A stretch of DNA of 53,732 nt from contig NC_007641.1 in NCBI RefSeq assembly GCF_000013085.1, forward strand, positions 1 through 53,732, read 5' to 3'. The notes below the pieces were generated by a model. The model was not told where the DNA came from. It did not search any database and worked only from the letters and a program-made list of their open reading frames with translations. This stretch comes from Rhodospirillum rubrum ATCC 11170. GTDB lineage: Bacteria; Pseudomonadota; Alphaproteobacteria; Rhodospirillales; Rhodospirillaceae. The translations under genes were made by a program, and so were the position numbers. This document shows, piece by piece, positions 33,307 through 40,772 of this stretch. Numbering within the stretch: position 1 is the first letter of the stretch; every line of letters begins with the position of its first letter.

Positions 33307-33534
33307 ATGCTCACCTTCAAGGTCACCACGGTCGGAGCCTCGGCCGGCGTCATCCTGACCAAGGAAGCCCTGGCCCGTCTGAAAGTCCAGAAGGGTGACA
33401 CGCTCTACCTCACCGAAGCCCCCGATGGGGGGTATCGCCTGACGGCTTGCGATCCCGATTTCGAGCGCCAGATGGCCCTGGCGGAAGAGATCATGCACGA
33501 CGACCGCGATATTTTGCGCGCTCTGGCGAAATGA
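33307..33534 (+). CDS. AbrB/MazE-type antitoxin
   Basis: 75 aa from ATG 33307, preceded by CAGGAGAG. The swapped-hairpin AbrB pattern is visible: FKVTTVGASAGVILTKEALA, then LKVQKGDTLYLTEAPDGGY. A short acidic/helical tail (DFERQMALAEEIMHDDRD) would wrap the toxin. Its stop overlaps the start of the Doc-like toxin (ATGA), so the two are translationally coupled. Doc toxins more often pair with Phd; AbrB-type partners are known in some families. The promoter just upstream has the AT-rich TATATAATATTCC (33271-33283) and is probably repressed by the complex. Confidence 0.85.
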   Translation: MLTFKVTTVGASAGVILTKEALARLKVQKGDTLYLTEAPDGGYRLTACDPDFERQMALAEEIMHDDRDILRALAK

Positions 33535-33917
33535 CGATCTGGCGCTGGGTTGGCCTGAAAACCGTTTACGCCGTGCATGATCGGCAGCTTGCCGAGCATG
33601 GAGGGCTCGATGGCCTTCGCGACCAGGGCGCGGTGGAGTCGGCTTTGGCCCGACCCCGCAACCGGGCGGCCTATAACTCTCCCGACGCGGCGACCCTCGC
33701 CGCCGCCTATGCTTATGGACTGGCGCGCAATCACGGCTTTGCCGATGGCAACAAGCGAACGGCCTGGGTGGTCGCCCGGCTTTTCCTTGTCGATAATGGC
33801 TACCGCCTGCAGGGGGTCGACAAGCGGGAAGCTGTGCGAATTGTCGAAGCGATCGCTGGTGGTAGTCTTTCCGAAGAAGACGTGGCGGCGTGGTTCCGCC
33901 AGCATCTCGTTTCCTGA
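33531..33917 (+). CDS. doc: Doc-type toxin (Fic/Doc family)
   Basis: 128 aa from ATG 33531. The Fic/Doc core motif appears as HGFADGNKRTA (HxFxDxNKR), as in Doc kinases that phosphorylate elongation factor Tu, and the helical ESALARPRNRA segment precedes it. Length is normal for Doc (126 aa in P1). Pairs with the upstream AbrB-like antitoxin as a plasmid addiction module. An intact frame and motif suggest an active toxin. Confidence 0.9.
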   Translation: MTIWRWVGLKTVYAVHDRQLAEHGGLDGLRDQGAVESALARPRNRAAYNSPDAATLAAAYAYGLARNHGFADGNKRTAWVVARLFLVDNGYRLQGVDKREAVRIVEAIAGGSLSEEDVAAWFRQHLVS

Positions 33918-33941
33918 CAGGGGCGCTTATAAAGCTTAAAA

Positions 33942-33954
33942 GGGGTCAGACCCC
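33942..33954. repeat. REP-like palindrome R3
   Basis: GGGGTCAGACCCC flanked by AAAA/GTTT in the 28-bp gap between the convergent doc gene and the DUF6447-type gene, where its hairpin could act as a bidirectional terminator. Confidence 0.8.
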
Positions 33955-35163
33955 GTTTATCTTGGTTGTTTTTGGCAAGGCGGCTTTCAGGGCGCCCACA
34001 TAGGCGGCGCGGGCGGTTTGCAGGGCGGTGGCATGGGCCTGCAGGCGGGCCAGCTCCTGGTCGACGAACTGGATGCCGGCCACATGCGCCTTAGCTTCCG
34101 CCGACAGGCTGTCGAGGTCGTAGTCGCGGTCATCGATGCGCAGGGTGGGCATGGGGGTATCCTTGACGGGAGGGGACAGGGGGCTTGGCGAAGGGGTCGG
34201 CGAAAGAGCCAACGGCAAGCGCGGCGCCTGGGCCAGGCAGCGGTTGACCCGCTGGGCGCTTTCCACACTCTCCGCCAGGATCTGCGGCGCGTGGTGCCAG
34301 CGCTTGGCGCGGGCGTGGCGGCAGGCGTCCAGGGCCTGCCGGCGGCCCTGCTCGGGGCTGAGGGCAAGCCGGTGGCCCATCCCGCGCAAAGGGCCGGCCA
34401 AAGCCGCACCCAGGATCTGGCGAAGGGGCTCGAACAGCTCAAGCGGCATTGGCGTATCGGCCAACACGGCCGCGCTGGGGGCGAACCCCTGGGCGCGCGT
34501 CAGCGCCAACATATAGTCTGTGACGTCATGCAGCATGATCCGGCCCGTCGGGCCGACATGGATCAGCGGGCAATGGGGCGCCAGGGTGGGCAGCAGATGG
34601 TTGGGGTAAATCTCGCCTTGCCAGTAGCGGCGGGCGATCCGTTCAAAATGGCGGAAATCCGTGATCGGGATGAAGCGCGCCGCTTCAAACGGCAGGATTT
34701 CCACCTTGGGCTTGGTCGGCGTCACCGTGTCGTTGGCCACGTCGATATAAAGCGTGCCGACCTGAAAGGCGTTCTGGAAATACTCGCCGCGCAAATCACC
34801 CCACACTTGGCGAAAGGCGCCGCCGGCCCGCTGAAAGGCGCGCAGCGCGCGCAGGCCCGTTATCGCCTCGGCCGATAGCCCAGCCTCGTCCAGGCGACGC
34901 AGGCGGTGATGAACAGCCTGGGCGATCTCCAGGCATTGGCCCAGCGGATAGGATTTGCCCAGTTTCATCGGTTGCAGGCGACGCAATTGGCTATCCAAGT
35001 CGCCGCGCACGGCCAGCAGGCAGGCCTCCACCGCGTCGAGAACCGGCAGCAGGTGGCGGGCGGTCAATGCCGCCTGGGCAACGGGATGGAGGATGCGGGG
35101 TTCATTGGGCAAAAGCCGCCGGGCCCCCGATCGGGGCTTGGCATCCGGCTCAGCAAAGGTCAC
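33946..35163 (-). CDS. Hypothetical protein with C-terminal DUF6447-like domain
   Basis: 405 aa. Residues 1-310 are helical, Arg/Ala/Leu-rich with ITDFRHFERIARRYWQGEIY near 165 and GPTGRIMLHDVTDYMLALT near 205; not recognised. A Pro/Ser linker (ALSPTPSPSPLSPP) follows, then about 65 residues starting MPTLRIDDRDYDLDSLSAEA with a coiled end, resembling the small DUF6447 proteins encoded near RTX/S-layer genes. The internal Met suggests fusion of two genes or an internal start. It is next to the S-layer-like gene on the same strand but downstream of its terminator. A role with S-layer production is inference. Confidence 0.6.
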   Translation of the reverse strand: MTFAEPDAKPRSGARRLLPNEPRILHPVAQAALTARHLLPVLDAVEACLLAVRGDLDSQLRRLQPMKLGKSYPLGQCLEIAQAVHHRLRRLDEAGLSAEAITGLRALRAFQRAGGAFRQVWGDLRGEYFQNAFQVGTLYIDVANDTVTPTKPKVEILPFEAARFIPITDFRHFERIARRYWQGEIYPNHLLPTLAPHCPLIHVGPTGRIMLHDVTDYMLALTRAQGFAPSAAVLADTPMPLELFEPLRQILGAALAGPLRGMGHRLALSPEQGRRQALDACRHARAKRWHHAPQILAESVESAQRVNRCLAQAPRLPLALSPTPSPSPLSPPVKDTPMPTLRIDDRDYDLDSLSAEAKAHVAGIQFVDQELARLQAHATALQTARAAYVGALKAALPKTTKINGV

Positions 35164-35248
35164 GACGCGGGGTCCGGCTAGAAAGGATCAAGGCGAGTGC
35201 GAGAGCCCAGTTTAGACCACGTGGAACCGGGATTCATCGAATAAAAAA

Positions 35249-35260
35249 GGGTCAGACCCC
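35249..35260. repeat. REP-like palindrome R4
   Basis: GGGTCAGACCCC with flanking A- and T-runs (AAAAAA..., ...CTTTTTATT), one G shorter than the other copies. The T-run could make it an intrinsic terminator for rightward transcription. Confidence 0.7.
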
Positions 35261-35284
35261 TTTTTATTCCCTCTTTCTATCATA

Positions 35285-35322
35285 AAAATGGCAGGAGGTC
35301 TGTATAGACCTCCTGCCATTTT
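35285..35322 (-). terminator. Intrinsic terminator of the S-layer-like gene
   Basis: A 17-bp perfect stem: AAAATGGCAGGAGGTCT (35285-35301), loop GTAT, AGACCTCCTGCCATTTT (35306-35322). Read leftward it is followed by TTTTTATG, the classic pattern. It lies about 50 bp after the stop at 35373, fitting a very highly expressed transcript. Confidence 0.85.
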
Positions 35323-35332
35323 AAGAAAGTGG

Positions 35333-35359
35333 TAGGCCTGCCGCAAAAGGGCAGGCCTA
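35333..35359 (-). terminator. Second 3' hairpin of the S-layer-like gene
   Basis: TAGGCCTGCC (35333-35342) pairs with GGCAGGCCTA (35350-35359) around a 7-nt loop, between the stop codon and the main terminator. Probably protects the mRNA 3' end or backs up termination. Confidence 0.65.
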
Positions 35360-35372
35360 AAATGGTCCAATA

Positions 35373-37865
35373 TTAGATGAAGTCGCCCGTGACAACCTGG
35401 CTGGCAAGCTGCCCCGTAACCACTCCGATCAACTCAAGATCGGCAGCCGACGTCGTAGCCGGAGTCGCATCAGCGACATAATGGAAGATGAACGAGTCGG
35501 TTCCATTATCCAGCACAAGCACAAGGCTATCACCGGCAGTAACATTCGACGCAGCGAAATCACCACCGCTGGTCAGGGCGGTCACTGCATTAGCGACAGC
35601 GGTAGTCGCGGTCGTATTCGCGGCGAGCTTATCATTAGCACCGCTGAACGTGAAGATCACGTCATTGGCGGAAGCCGAACCGTTGTCGGCAACAGCCACC
35701 GGCGCAAGCGCGGCAAGGTTAGCAGTCGCGTTGGTCGTACCGTTCGCAACGGTAAAGCCGATGTCGTACTTGTCCTCCGACGCAGCGCCGAAAGTGAACC
35801 CAGTGACGACATCGTGGTTGGCGTTGCCAGCCGCGAAGGCTTCGCCGAAGACGACCGTGTCATTGCCAGCGCCGAGATCGATCCTATCGATTCCCGCACC
35901 CGCAGTGACCGTATCGTTGCCCGCACCAACCCGGATGATATCAGCGTTGGCCGTTCCGGTGATGGTGTCGTTGCCAGTTCCGCTGGTAACAGACAAGCCA
36001 TTTGCCCCAGTTGCCGCCGAAGCATCAAGCGTGAACGCACCAGTCAAGGCCGAAGCATCAATGGCCGTGTTCACGTTTACACCAAGCGCCCCGGTCGTGA
36101 TCGAGACATCGTGCGCCCCGGTGACGGTGATGCCGGTCACGGCCGCAGAACTTGTCAGAGAGCTAACGGTAATCGCGTCAGTGGCAACGAACTGAAGGTT
36201 CTCAACACCAGCCGCATTAACGTTGGCGAGTGTGATAGTGCTGACGGCGGCGGCACCATCGTCAGCCGTGATCTTTACGGTGTCAATCTGACCAACGTCG
36301 GATGCCCCCGTAATGCCAATCACCGGGGTCGCGTTAGCGGTCACCGTCACGTTAGCGGCCTGTGTGGCATTCAGACCATTGATGGTACCCGAGCCCGTAA
36401 AGCGGACAGCGTTGATGGCGGAGTTGGTGAAAAGGCTCGCATCCGCCGTGACGCCAGCCCCGACCTGCAGAACCTCGAAGCCAGCGTAGTGCTGGGCCTC
36501 AGCAGCAGTATCCACATCAGTGGTAGCATTCACCACAAGGCGATCCGCAGTACCAGCACCCGCATTGATCGCCGAGGCAGCAACCGTCGCAGCAAGAGCC
36601 GCCGTAGTAACGACATCGTTGCCCGCGCCACCCGCGAAGCTGGTCGTCACAGCGTTGAGGCCAACGGTCACACCGCCGGCAGTCAGACCGCTTGCATCAA
36701 TGGTCTTGAACACACCCAACGAGCCAACATCAACGCTCGAAGCAAGCCCAGCAACCTTCAGAGCGGCCCCGGTGGTGTTGAAATCAGCCGCCACGAGCGT
36801 GGCGGTCAGATTGGTCTCCGCATTGATGTTGAGCGTGGCGATACCGGCCGTAGCAGAGCCAGCGGTCTCCGTCAGATCAATAGCACCAACCGTGTTCGCA
36901 ACACCCGTCGAGGTGATGGTGGCTACAGTCGGGTTGGTGGTGATCGCATTGGCGGCAACGCCATTGGTGATCGTCGGCGCACCGGTCGTGCCTACGCCAT
37001 CGATCGCAATGTTGACAGCCGCGGCAGCCGTCACCTGCTCGAAGGTCACATTGCCAAGAACCGTTGCGCCGTCGCCCTTGAGGCCGACAGTCGTTCCGGC
37101 GGCAAGGTTGGCGAAGGTAACGGCGTCGGTCGAACGATCCGACCAAACCTGCTCCTCACCGAGAACCGTGCCAAAATCGTAGGAACCAGCCGTACCGCCA
37201 ACTTCACGGACGAAGAAATTTTCAACCGAAGTGATGGTCGCGGCGGGAAGCGATCCAGCGGCATTCCCTTCGACCGTGATATGCAGGCTGTCCTTGCCGG
37301 CACCGCCGTCGATCGAATCAGAAGCAGTAAAGGTGCTGTTAGTAGAGTTCGCAGTGACGTTCACATAGCCATTGAATGTGTCGTTATTGGCGGTGCCGGT
37401 CAGAGCATCCACACCCGTCGTAAGGGTGTAAGTCTGGCCCACGTTCTCGCCAATGGTCACGCCCGAGCCGCTACGGCCTTCGTCGACGCCGAAAGCCAGG
37501 AAGTGGTAGAGGGCCGACGGCATGCTGCCGGCGGTCACGGCGGCGGCGACGTCAGGGTTGGCGGCCAGATAGCTGGTCTCGTTGAAAGCAGCGAGGGCGG
37601 TCGAGGGGGCGCGCTCTTCGGCGGCGCCGTAGGCGAGGAAGTGGGCCCAAACGCTGGGGAAGGCGCCATTGGACACGGCGTTCAGAACGTCGGGGTTCTG
37701 GGCGGCGTAGTAGTTGGCGTCGAAATAGCTGTTGGGGTTGCGCAGTTCCTTGGCGCCGAACAGGTTGTAATGGGCCTCGGCGCTGGCGAACTGGCCCAGC
37801 GACACCGCCTTGGCGACGTCCGGATAGGCCGTCAGGTAGTAGGTGGCGTTAAAAGCGAGAGACAT
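35373..37865 (-). CDS. S-layer-like RTX protein
   Basis: 830 aa, extremely rich in Ala, Thr, Val, Asn and Gly, almost free of Cys, Trp and Met, the composition of secreted S-layer proteins such as Caulobacter RsaA. Residues 1-135 hold three about 42-aa repeats (FDANYYAAQNPDVLNAV is typical). Then ALTGTANNDTFNGYV, long beta-strand repeats, and RTX calcium nonapeptides near residue 670 (GTGNDTITGTANADIIRVG, GAGNDTVTAG, LGAGNDTVVFG). It ends in an uncleaved C-terminal type I signal (VVTGDFI). Strong paired 3' hairpins and a long structured leader fit massive expression. Secretion by the ABC/HlyD pair upstream on the other strand is inferred. Confidence 0.85.
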   Translation of the reverse strand: MSLAFNATYYLTAYPDVAKAVSLGQFASAEAHYNLFGAKELRNPNSYFDANYYAAQNPDVLNAVSNGAFPSVWAHFLAYGAAEERAPSTALAAFNETSYLAANPDVAAAVTAGSMPSALYHFLAFGVDEGRSGSGVTIGENVGQTYTLTTGVDALTGTANNDTFNGYVNVTANSTNSTFTASDSIDGGAGKDSLHITVEGNAAGSLPAATITSVENFFVREVGGTAGSYDFGTVLGEEQVWSDRSTDAVTFANLAAGTTVGLKGDGATVLGNVTFEQVTAAAAVNIAIDGVGTTGAPTITNGVAANAITTNPTVATITSTGVANTVGAIDLTETAGSATAGIATLNINAETNLTATLVAADFNTTGAALKVAGLASSVDVGSLGVFKTIDASGLTAGGVTVGLNAVTTSFAGGAGNDVVTTAALAATVAASAINAGAGTADRLVVNATTDVDTAAEAQHYAGFEVLQVGAGVTADASLFTNSAINAVRFTGSGTINGLNATQAANVTVTANATPVIGITGASDVGQIDTVKITADDGAAAVSTITLANVNAAGVENLQFVATDAITVSSLTSSAAVTGITVTGAHDVSITTGALGVNVNTAIDASALTGAFTLDASAATGANGLSVTSGTGNDTITGTANADIIRVGAGNDTVTAGAGIDRIDLGAGNDTVVFGEAFAAGNANHDVVTGFTFGAASEDKYDIGFTVANGTTNATANLAALAPVAVADNGSASANDVIFTFSGANDKLAANTTATTAVANAVTALTSGGDFAASNVTAGDSLVLVLDNGTDSFIFHYVADATPATTSAADLELIGVVTGQLASQVVTGDFI

Positions 37866-38190
37866 TGGATATGCTCCAGAGTTTGGTTGAGATCTCTAAA
37901 CCAAAGGAAAGGACAGATCAGGACCTTTCCGAAGTGGGATCAACCACTTCGATAGCGGGGAACCCCACGCTGCCGAAAAGGTCGACCCCGAGCAGGTCCT
38001 GGGGTACTATGGACCCGTGGCTGCCAGAGCCCGTATAGCAACTGACACACTGGTAACTATCACACAAGAGGGGGGCTCACAAACCCTTTTTGCGTGAACA
38101 AAGGACGACATCTTCTTTTTCCCAAGGGATTTTCCGGCCCGGCAAGGCTTTGACCAATGGGGTAAAAGCCGGCCGGATAAAAAGGGGATA
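37866..38190. promoter_or_regulatory. Structured leader/promoter region of the S-layer-like gene
   Basis: About 320 bp without a gene upstream of the leftward S-layer-like gene. It contains inverted repeats GGAAAGG...CCTTTCC (about 37905-37930) and GAAGTGG-GATCAA-CCACTTC (about 37932-37951), and GC-rich pairs further out. S-layer mRNAs often carry long folded leaders that give stability; that role is inferred. No promoter box could be fixed with confidence. Confidence 0.45.
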
Positions 38191-38193
38191 AAA

Positions 38194-38227
38194 GGGGTCT
38201 GACCCCTTAAATTTGGGGTCTGACCCC
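38194..38227. repeat. REP-like palindrome pair R5/R6
   Basis: GGGGTCTGACCCC at 38194-38206 and again at 38215-38227, separated by TTAAATTT, with AAAA and TTTT outside. Paired REP units (BIME-like) are the form usually mobilised by RAYT enzymes. Located between the S-layer leader and rmlC. Confidence 0.82.
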
Positions 38228-38319
38228 TTTTATCCCCCTGTCTTGCTTTTTATTGCCTTTGAGCCGGCTCTCGGTTAGGCCAGCCGCAGTTCCGTTTTCC
38301 GCCGCTGCAGGAGGCTCGC

Positions 38320-38886
38320 ATGGCCGTCGAGGTCACCCATCTGGATATCGCCGAGGTCAAGATCCTCCGCCCCGCCAAATTCGGCGATGATCGCGGGTTC
38401 TTTTCCGAAACCTATAACAAGGTCGCCCTGGCCGAGGTTGGCATCACCCTGGAGTTCATCCAGGACAACCATTCCTTTTCGGCGAAGGCCGGCACGGTGC
38501 GCGGCCTGCATTTCCAAACCCCGCCCTTCGCCCAGGACAAGCTGATCCGCGTCGTGCGCGGCGCCCTCTTCGATGTCGCGGTGGATTTGCGGGTGGGCTC
38601 GCCGACTTACGGCCAGTCCGTCTCGGCGGTGATCTCGGCGGCGGCCTGGAACCAGATCCTGATTCCGGCCGGCTTCGCCCATGGCCTGTGCACGATCGAG
38701 CCCGATACCGAGGTGCTGTATAAGGTCAGCGCCCCCTATTCCCCCGATCATGACAAGGGGCTTTTGTGGAACGATCCGGCGCTCGGCATCGAATGGCCGG
38801 TCAGCCCAGGGGCGGCGATCCTGTCGGACAAGGACGCCCGCCAGCCGGTATTGGCCGATCTGCCGGCTTATTTCACCTATCCTTAA
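38320..38886 (+). CDS. rmlC: dTDP-4-dehydrorhamnose 3,5-epimerase
   Basis: 188-aa cupin-type epimerase, third step of dTDP-L-rhamnose synthesis. LRPAKFGDDRGFFSETYN near residue 17 and GTVRGLHFQTPPFAQDKLIR near 62, with the catalytic His of RGLHFQ; IPAGFAHGLCTI near 118 and VLYKVSAPYSPDHDKG near 132 complete the active site. AGGAGG precedes ATG 38320. Separated by 13 kb from rmlBDA, which lack their own copy. The type I secretion genes follow in the same direction. Confidence 0.95.
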   Translation: MAVEVTHLDIAEVKILRPAKFGDDRGFFSETYNKVALAEVGITLEFIQDNHSFSAKAGTVRGLHFQTPPFAQDKLIRVVRGALFDVAVDLRVGSPTYGQSVSAVISAAAWNQILIPAGFAHGLCTIEPDTEVLYKVSAPYSPDHDKGLLWNDPALGIEWPVSPGAAILSDKDARQPVLADLPAYFTYP

Positions 38887-39008
38887 GCGGCAAGGGGGTG
38901 GGGCAAATATCGCTCGCGCCGTTTTACGCGGACTGATAGGGTGCGGCCGACGCCACACAAGTGTGGCCTTCCCCATGACATCGGCTAAGAAAGAAGGGAT
39001 CGGCAGAG

Positions 39009-40766
39009 GTGGCTCTCGTTCCCAAGGCGAAACCGCAAAGCCAAAAGGTCGTCACCGAACTGCAGGAGGCCTTGAAAAAGGCCCGCGGCGGCTTCGTGTC
39101 GACCATGGCGTTCAGTTTCTTTATCAATCTTCTGTTGTTCGTTTCGCCGCTTTACATGCTGCAGGTTTACGATCGGGTGCTGACCAGCCGCTCGAATTCG
39201 ACCCTGGTGGTGTTGACCCTCGCCGCCGTCGGCGCCCTGATCGTGCTTGGGCTGATCGAGGCGGTGCGCTCGCGCATCCTGGTGCGCACCGGCGCCCTGA
39301 TCGATACCGAGCTCAACACCCGGGTGTTTAGTTCGGTCTTCCAGCAGGCGGTGAGGCGGCCGGCGGCGGGCTATACCCAGGCCCTGCGCGATTTGGACAC
39401 CTTGCGCGAATTCCTGACCGGATCGGGGCTGATCGTGTTTTGCGACGCCCCCTGGGCGCCGCTGTTCATCGCCTTGGGCTTCGTTTTGCACCCGCTGCTG
39501 GGTCTGGTGTCGCTGTTTGGCGCCATCGTGGTTTTCGCCCTGGCGATCGTGAACAACCTGGGCACCCGCGGCTTGCTCAAAGACGCCGGCACGGTGTCGA
39601 TGCACGCCAACAACTATGTCAGCTCCAGCTTGCGCAATGCCGAAGTGTTGGAAGCCATGGGCATGATGTCCAACATCCAGCGGCGGTGGAGCGAGCGGCA
39701 CGACGCGGTGATCGGCCTGCAGGCCAAGGCCTCGGACCGCGCCTCGGCGGTGATGGCGGCGTCGAAATCCTTCCGCATGGGGCTGCAGGTGGCCATTCTC
39801 GGCACCGGCGCCTATCTGGCCATCCACAGCGAAATCTCGCCGGGCACGATGATCGCCGCCTCGATCATCATGGGCCGGGCGCTGCAGCCCGTTGAAATGG
39901 CCGTCGGCCAATGGAAGGGGCTGGTCGCCGCGCGCGGCGCCTATGAGCGGCTGACAGATCTTTTGGCCAATAACGCCGCCGGCAAGGACACCATGACCCT
40001 GCCCCGCCCCGAAGGGCGGGTGAGCCTGCAGCAGGTGGTGATCGTGCCGCCGGGCAGCAGCGTTCCGGCTTTGCGCGGCGTGACCTTGGATATCGCCCCG
40101 GGCGAGGTTCTCGGCGTCATCGGCCCCAGCGCGGCGGGAAAATCGACCCTGGCCCGCGCCCTGGTCGGGGTCTGGCCGCCCGTTCAGGGGATCGTCCGCC
40201 TGGACGGCAACGACCTGCGCCATTGGAAATCCGAGGAGATCGGCCCCCATCTTGGCTATCTGCCCCAGGATGTGGAATTGTTCGACGGCAGCGTCGCCGA
40301 AAACATCGCCCGCTTCGGCGATATCGACCCCGACAAGGTGATCGCCGCCGCCCGCAAGGCGGGGGTCCACGACATGGTGCAGAAGCTGCCCGAAGGCTAT
40401 GACACCAAGATCGGCGTCGGCGGTCAGGCCCTGTCGGGCGGCCAGCGCCAGCGCATCGCCCTGGCCCGGGCGGTCTATAACGATCCGGTGCTGGTGGTGC
40501 TTGACGAACCCAACGCCAGCCTTGATGCCGATGGCGAAGCCGCCCTGATGGTGGCCATTGACGGCATGCGGGCGGCCGGCCAGACGGTGGTGGTGATCAC
40601 CCATAAGCCGACCCTGCTCAATGCCGTCGATACGGTGCTCGTGCTCAAGGGCGGGCTGGTTGAAATGAAGGGGCCGCGCGCCGATGTGCTGTCGAAATTC
40701 GCCCGACCGCGGGCGGTGGCCAGCCAGGACGCTCCCGTTCAGATCACCGCCACGCCGGGGATTTAA
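39009..40766 (+). CDS. Type I secretion ABC transporter (permease/ATPase)
   Basis: 585 aa from GTG 39009. Six-helix membrane domain in the first 300 residues (AFSFFINLLLFVSPLYMLQVY DRVL at the start, as in PrtD/AprD/RsaD), then an ATPase domain: Walker A GPSAAGKST near 372, Q-loop LGYLPQDVELFDG, signature LSGGQRQR near 475, Walker B VLVVLDEPNASLD near 495, and ITHKP. No N-terminal peptidase-like domain, so it belongs to the protease/lipase/S-layer exporter group rather than HlyB. Works with the HlyD-type protein 6 bp downstream. Candidate cargo: the RTX and S-layer-like proteins here. No TolC homologue is present. Confidence 0.94.
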   Translation: MALVPKAKPQSQKVVTELQEALKKARGGFVSTMAFSFFINLLLFVSPLYMLQVYDRVLTSRSNSTLVVLTLAAVGALIVLGLIEAVRSRILVRTGALIDTELNTRVFSSVFQQAVRRPAAGYTQALRDLDTLREFLTGSGLIVFCDAPWAPLFIALGFVLHPLLGLVSLFGAIVVFALAIVNNLGTRGLLKDAGTVSMHANNYVSSSLRNAEVLEAMGMMSNIQRRWSERHDAVIGLQAKASDRASAVMAASKSFRMGLQVAILGTGAYLAIHSEISPGTMIAASIIMGRALQPVEMAVGQWKGLVAARGAYERLTDLLANNAAGKDTMTLPRPEGRVSLQQVVIVPPGSSVPALRGVTLDIAPGEVLGVIGPSAAGKSTLARALVGVWPPVQGIVRLDGNDLRHWKSEEIGPHLGYLPQDVELFDGSVAENIARFGDIDPDKVIAAARKAGVHDMVQKLPEGYDTKIGVGGQALSGGQRQRIALARAVYNDPVLVVLDEPNASLDADGEAALMVAIDGMRAAGQTVVVITHKPTLLNAVDTVLVLKGGLVEMKGPRADVLSKFARPRAVASQDAPVQITATPGI

Positions 40767-40772
40767 GCGACC

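Noticed and set aside
35481-37955. 824-codon open frame opposite the S-layer-like gene
   Set aside because: A mirror of the biased Ala/Thr codons of the real gene; Arg/Ser-rich, no motif, no ribosome site.
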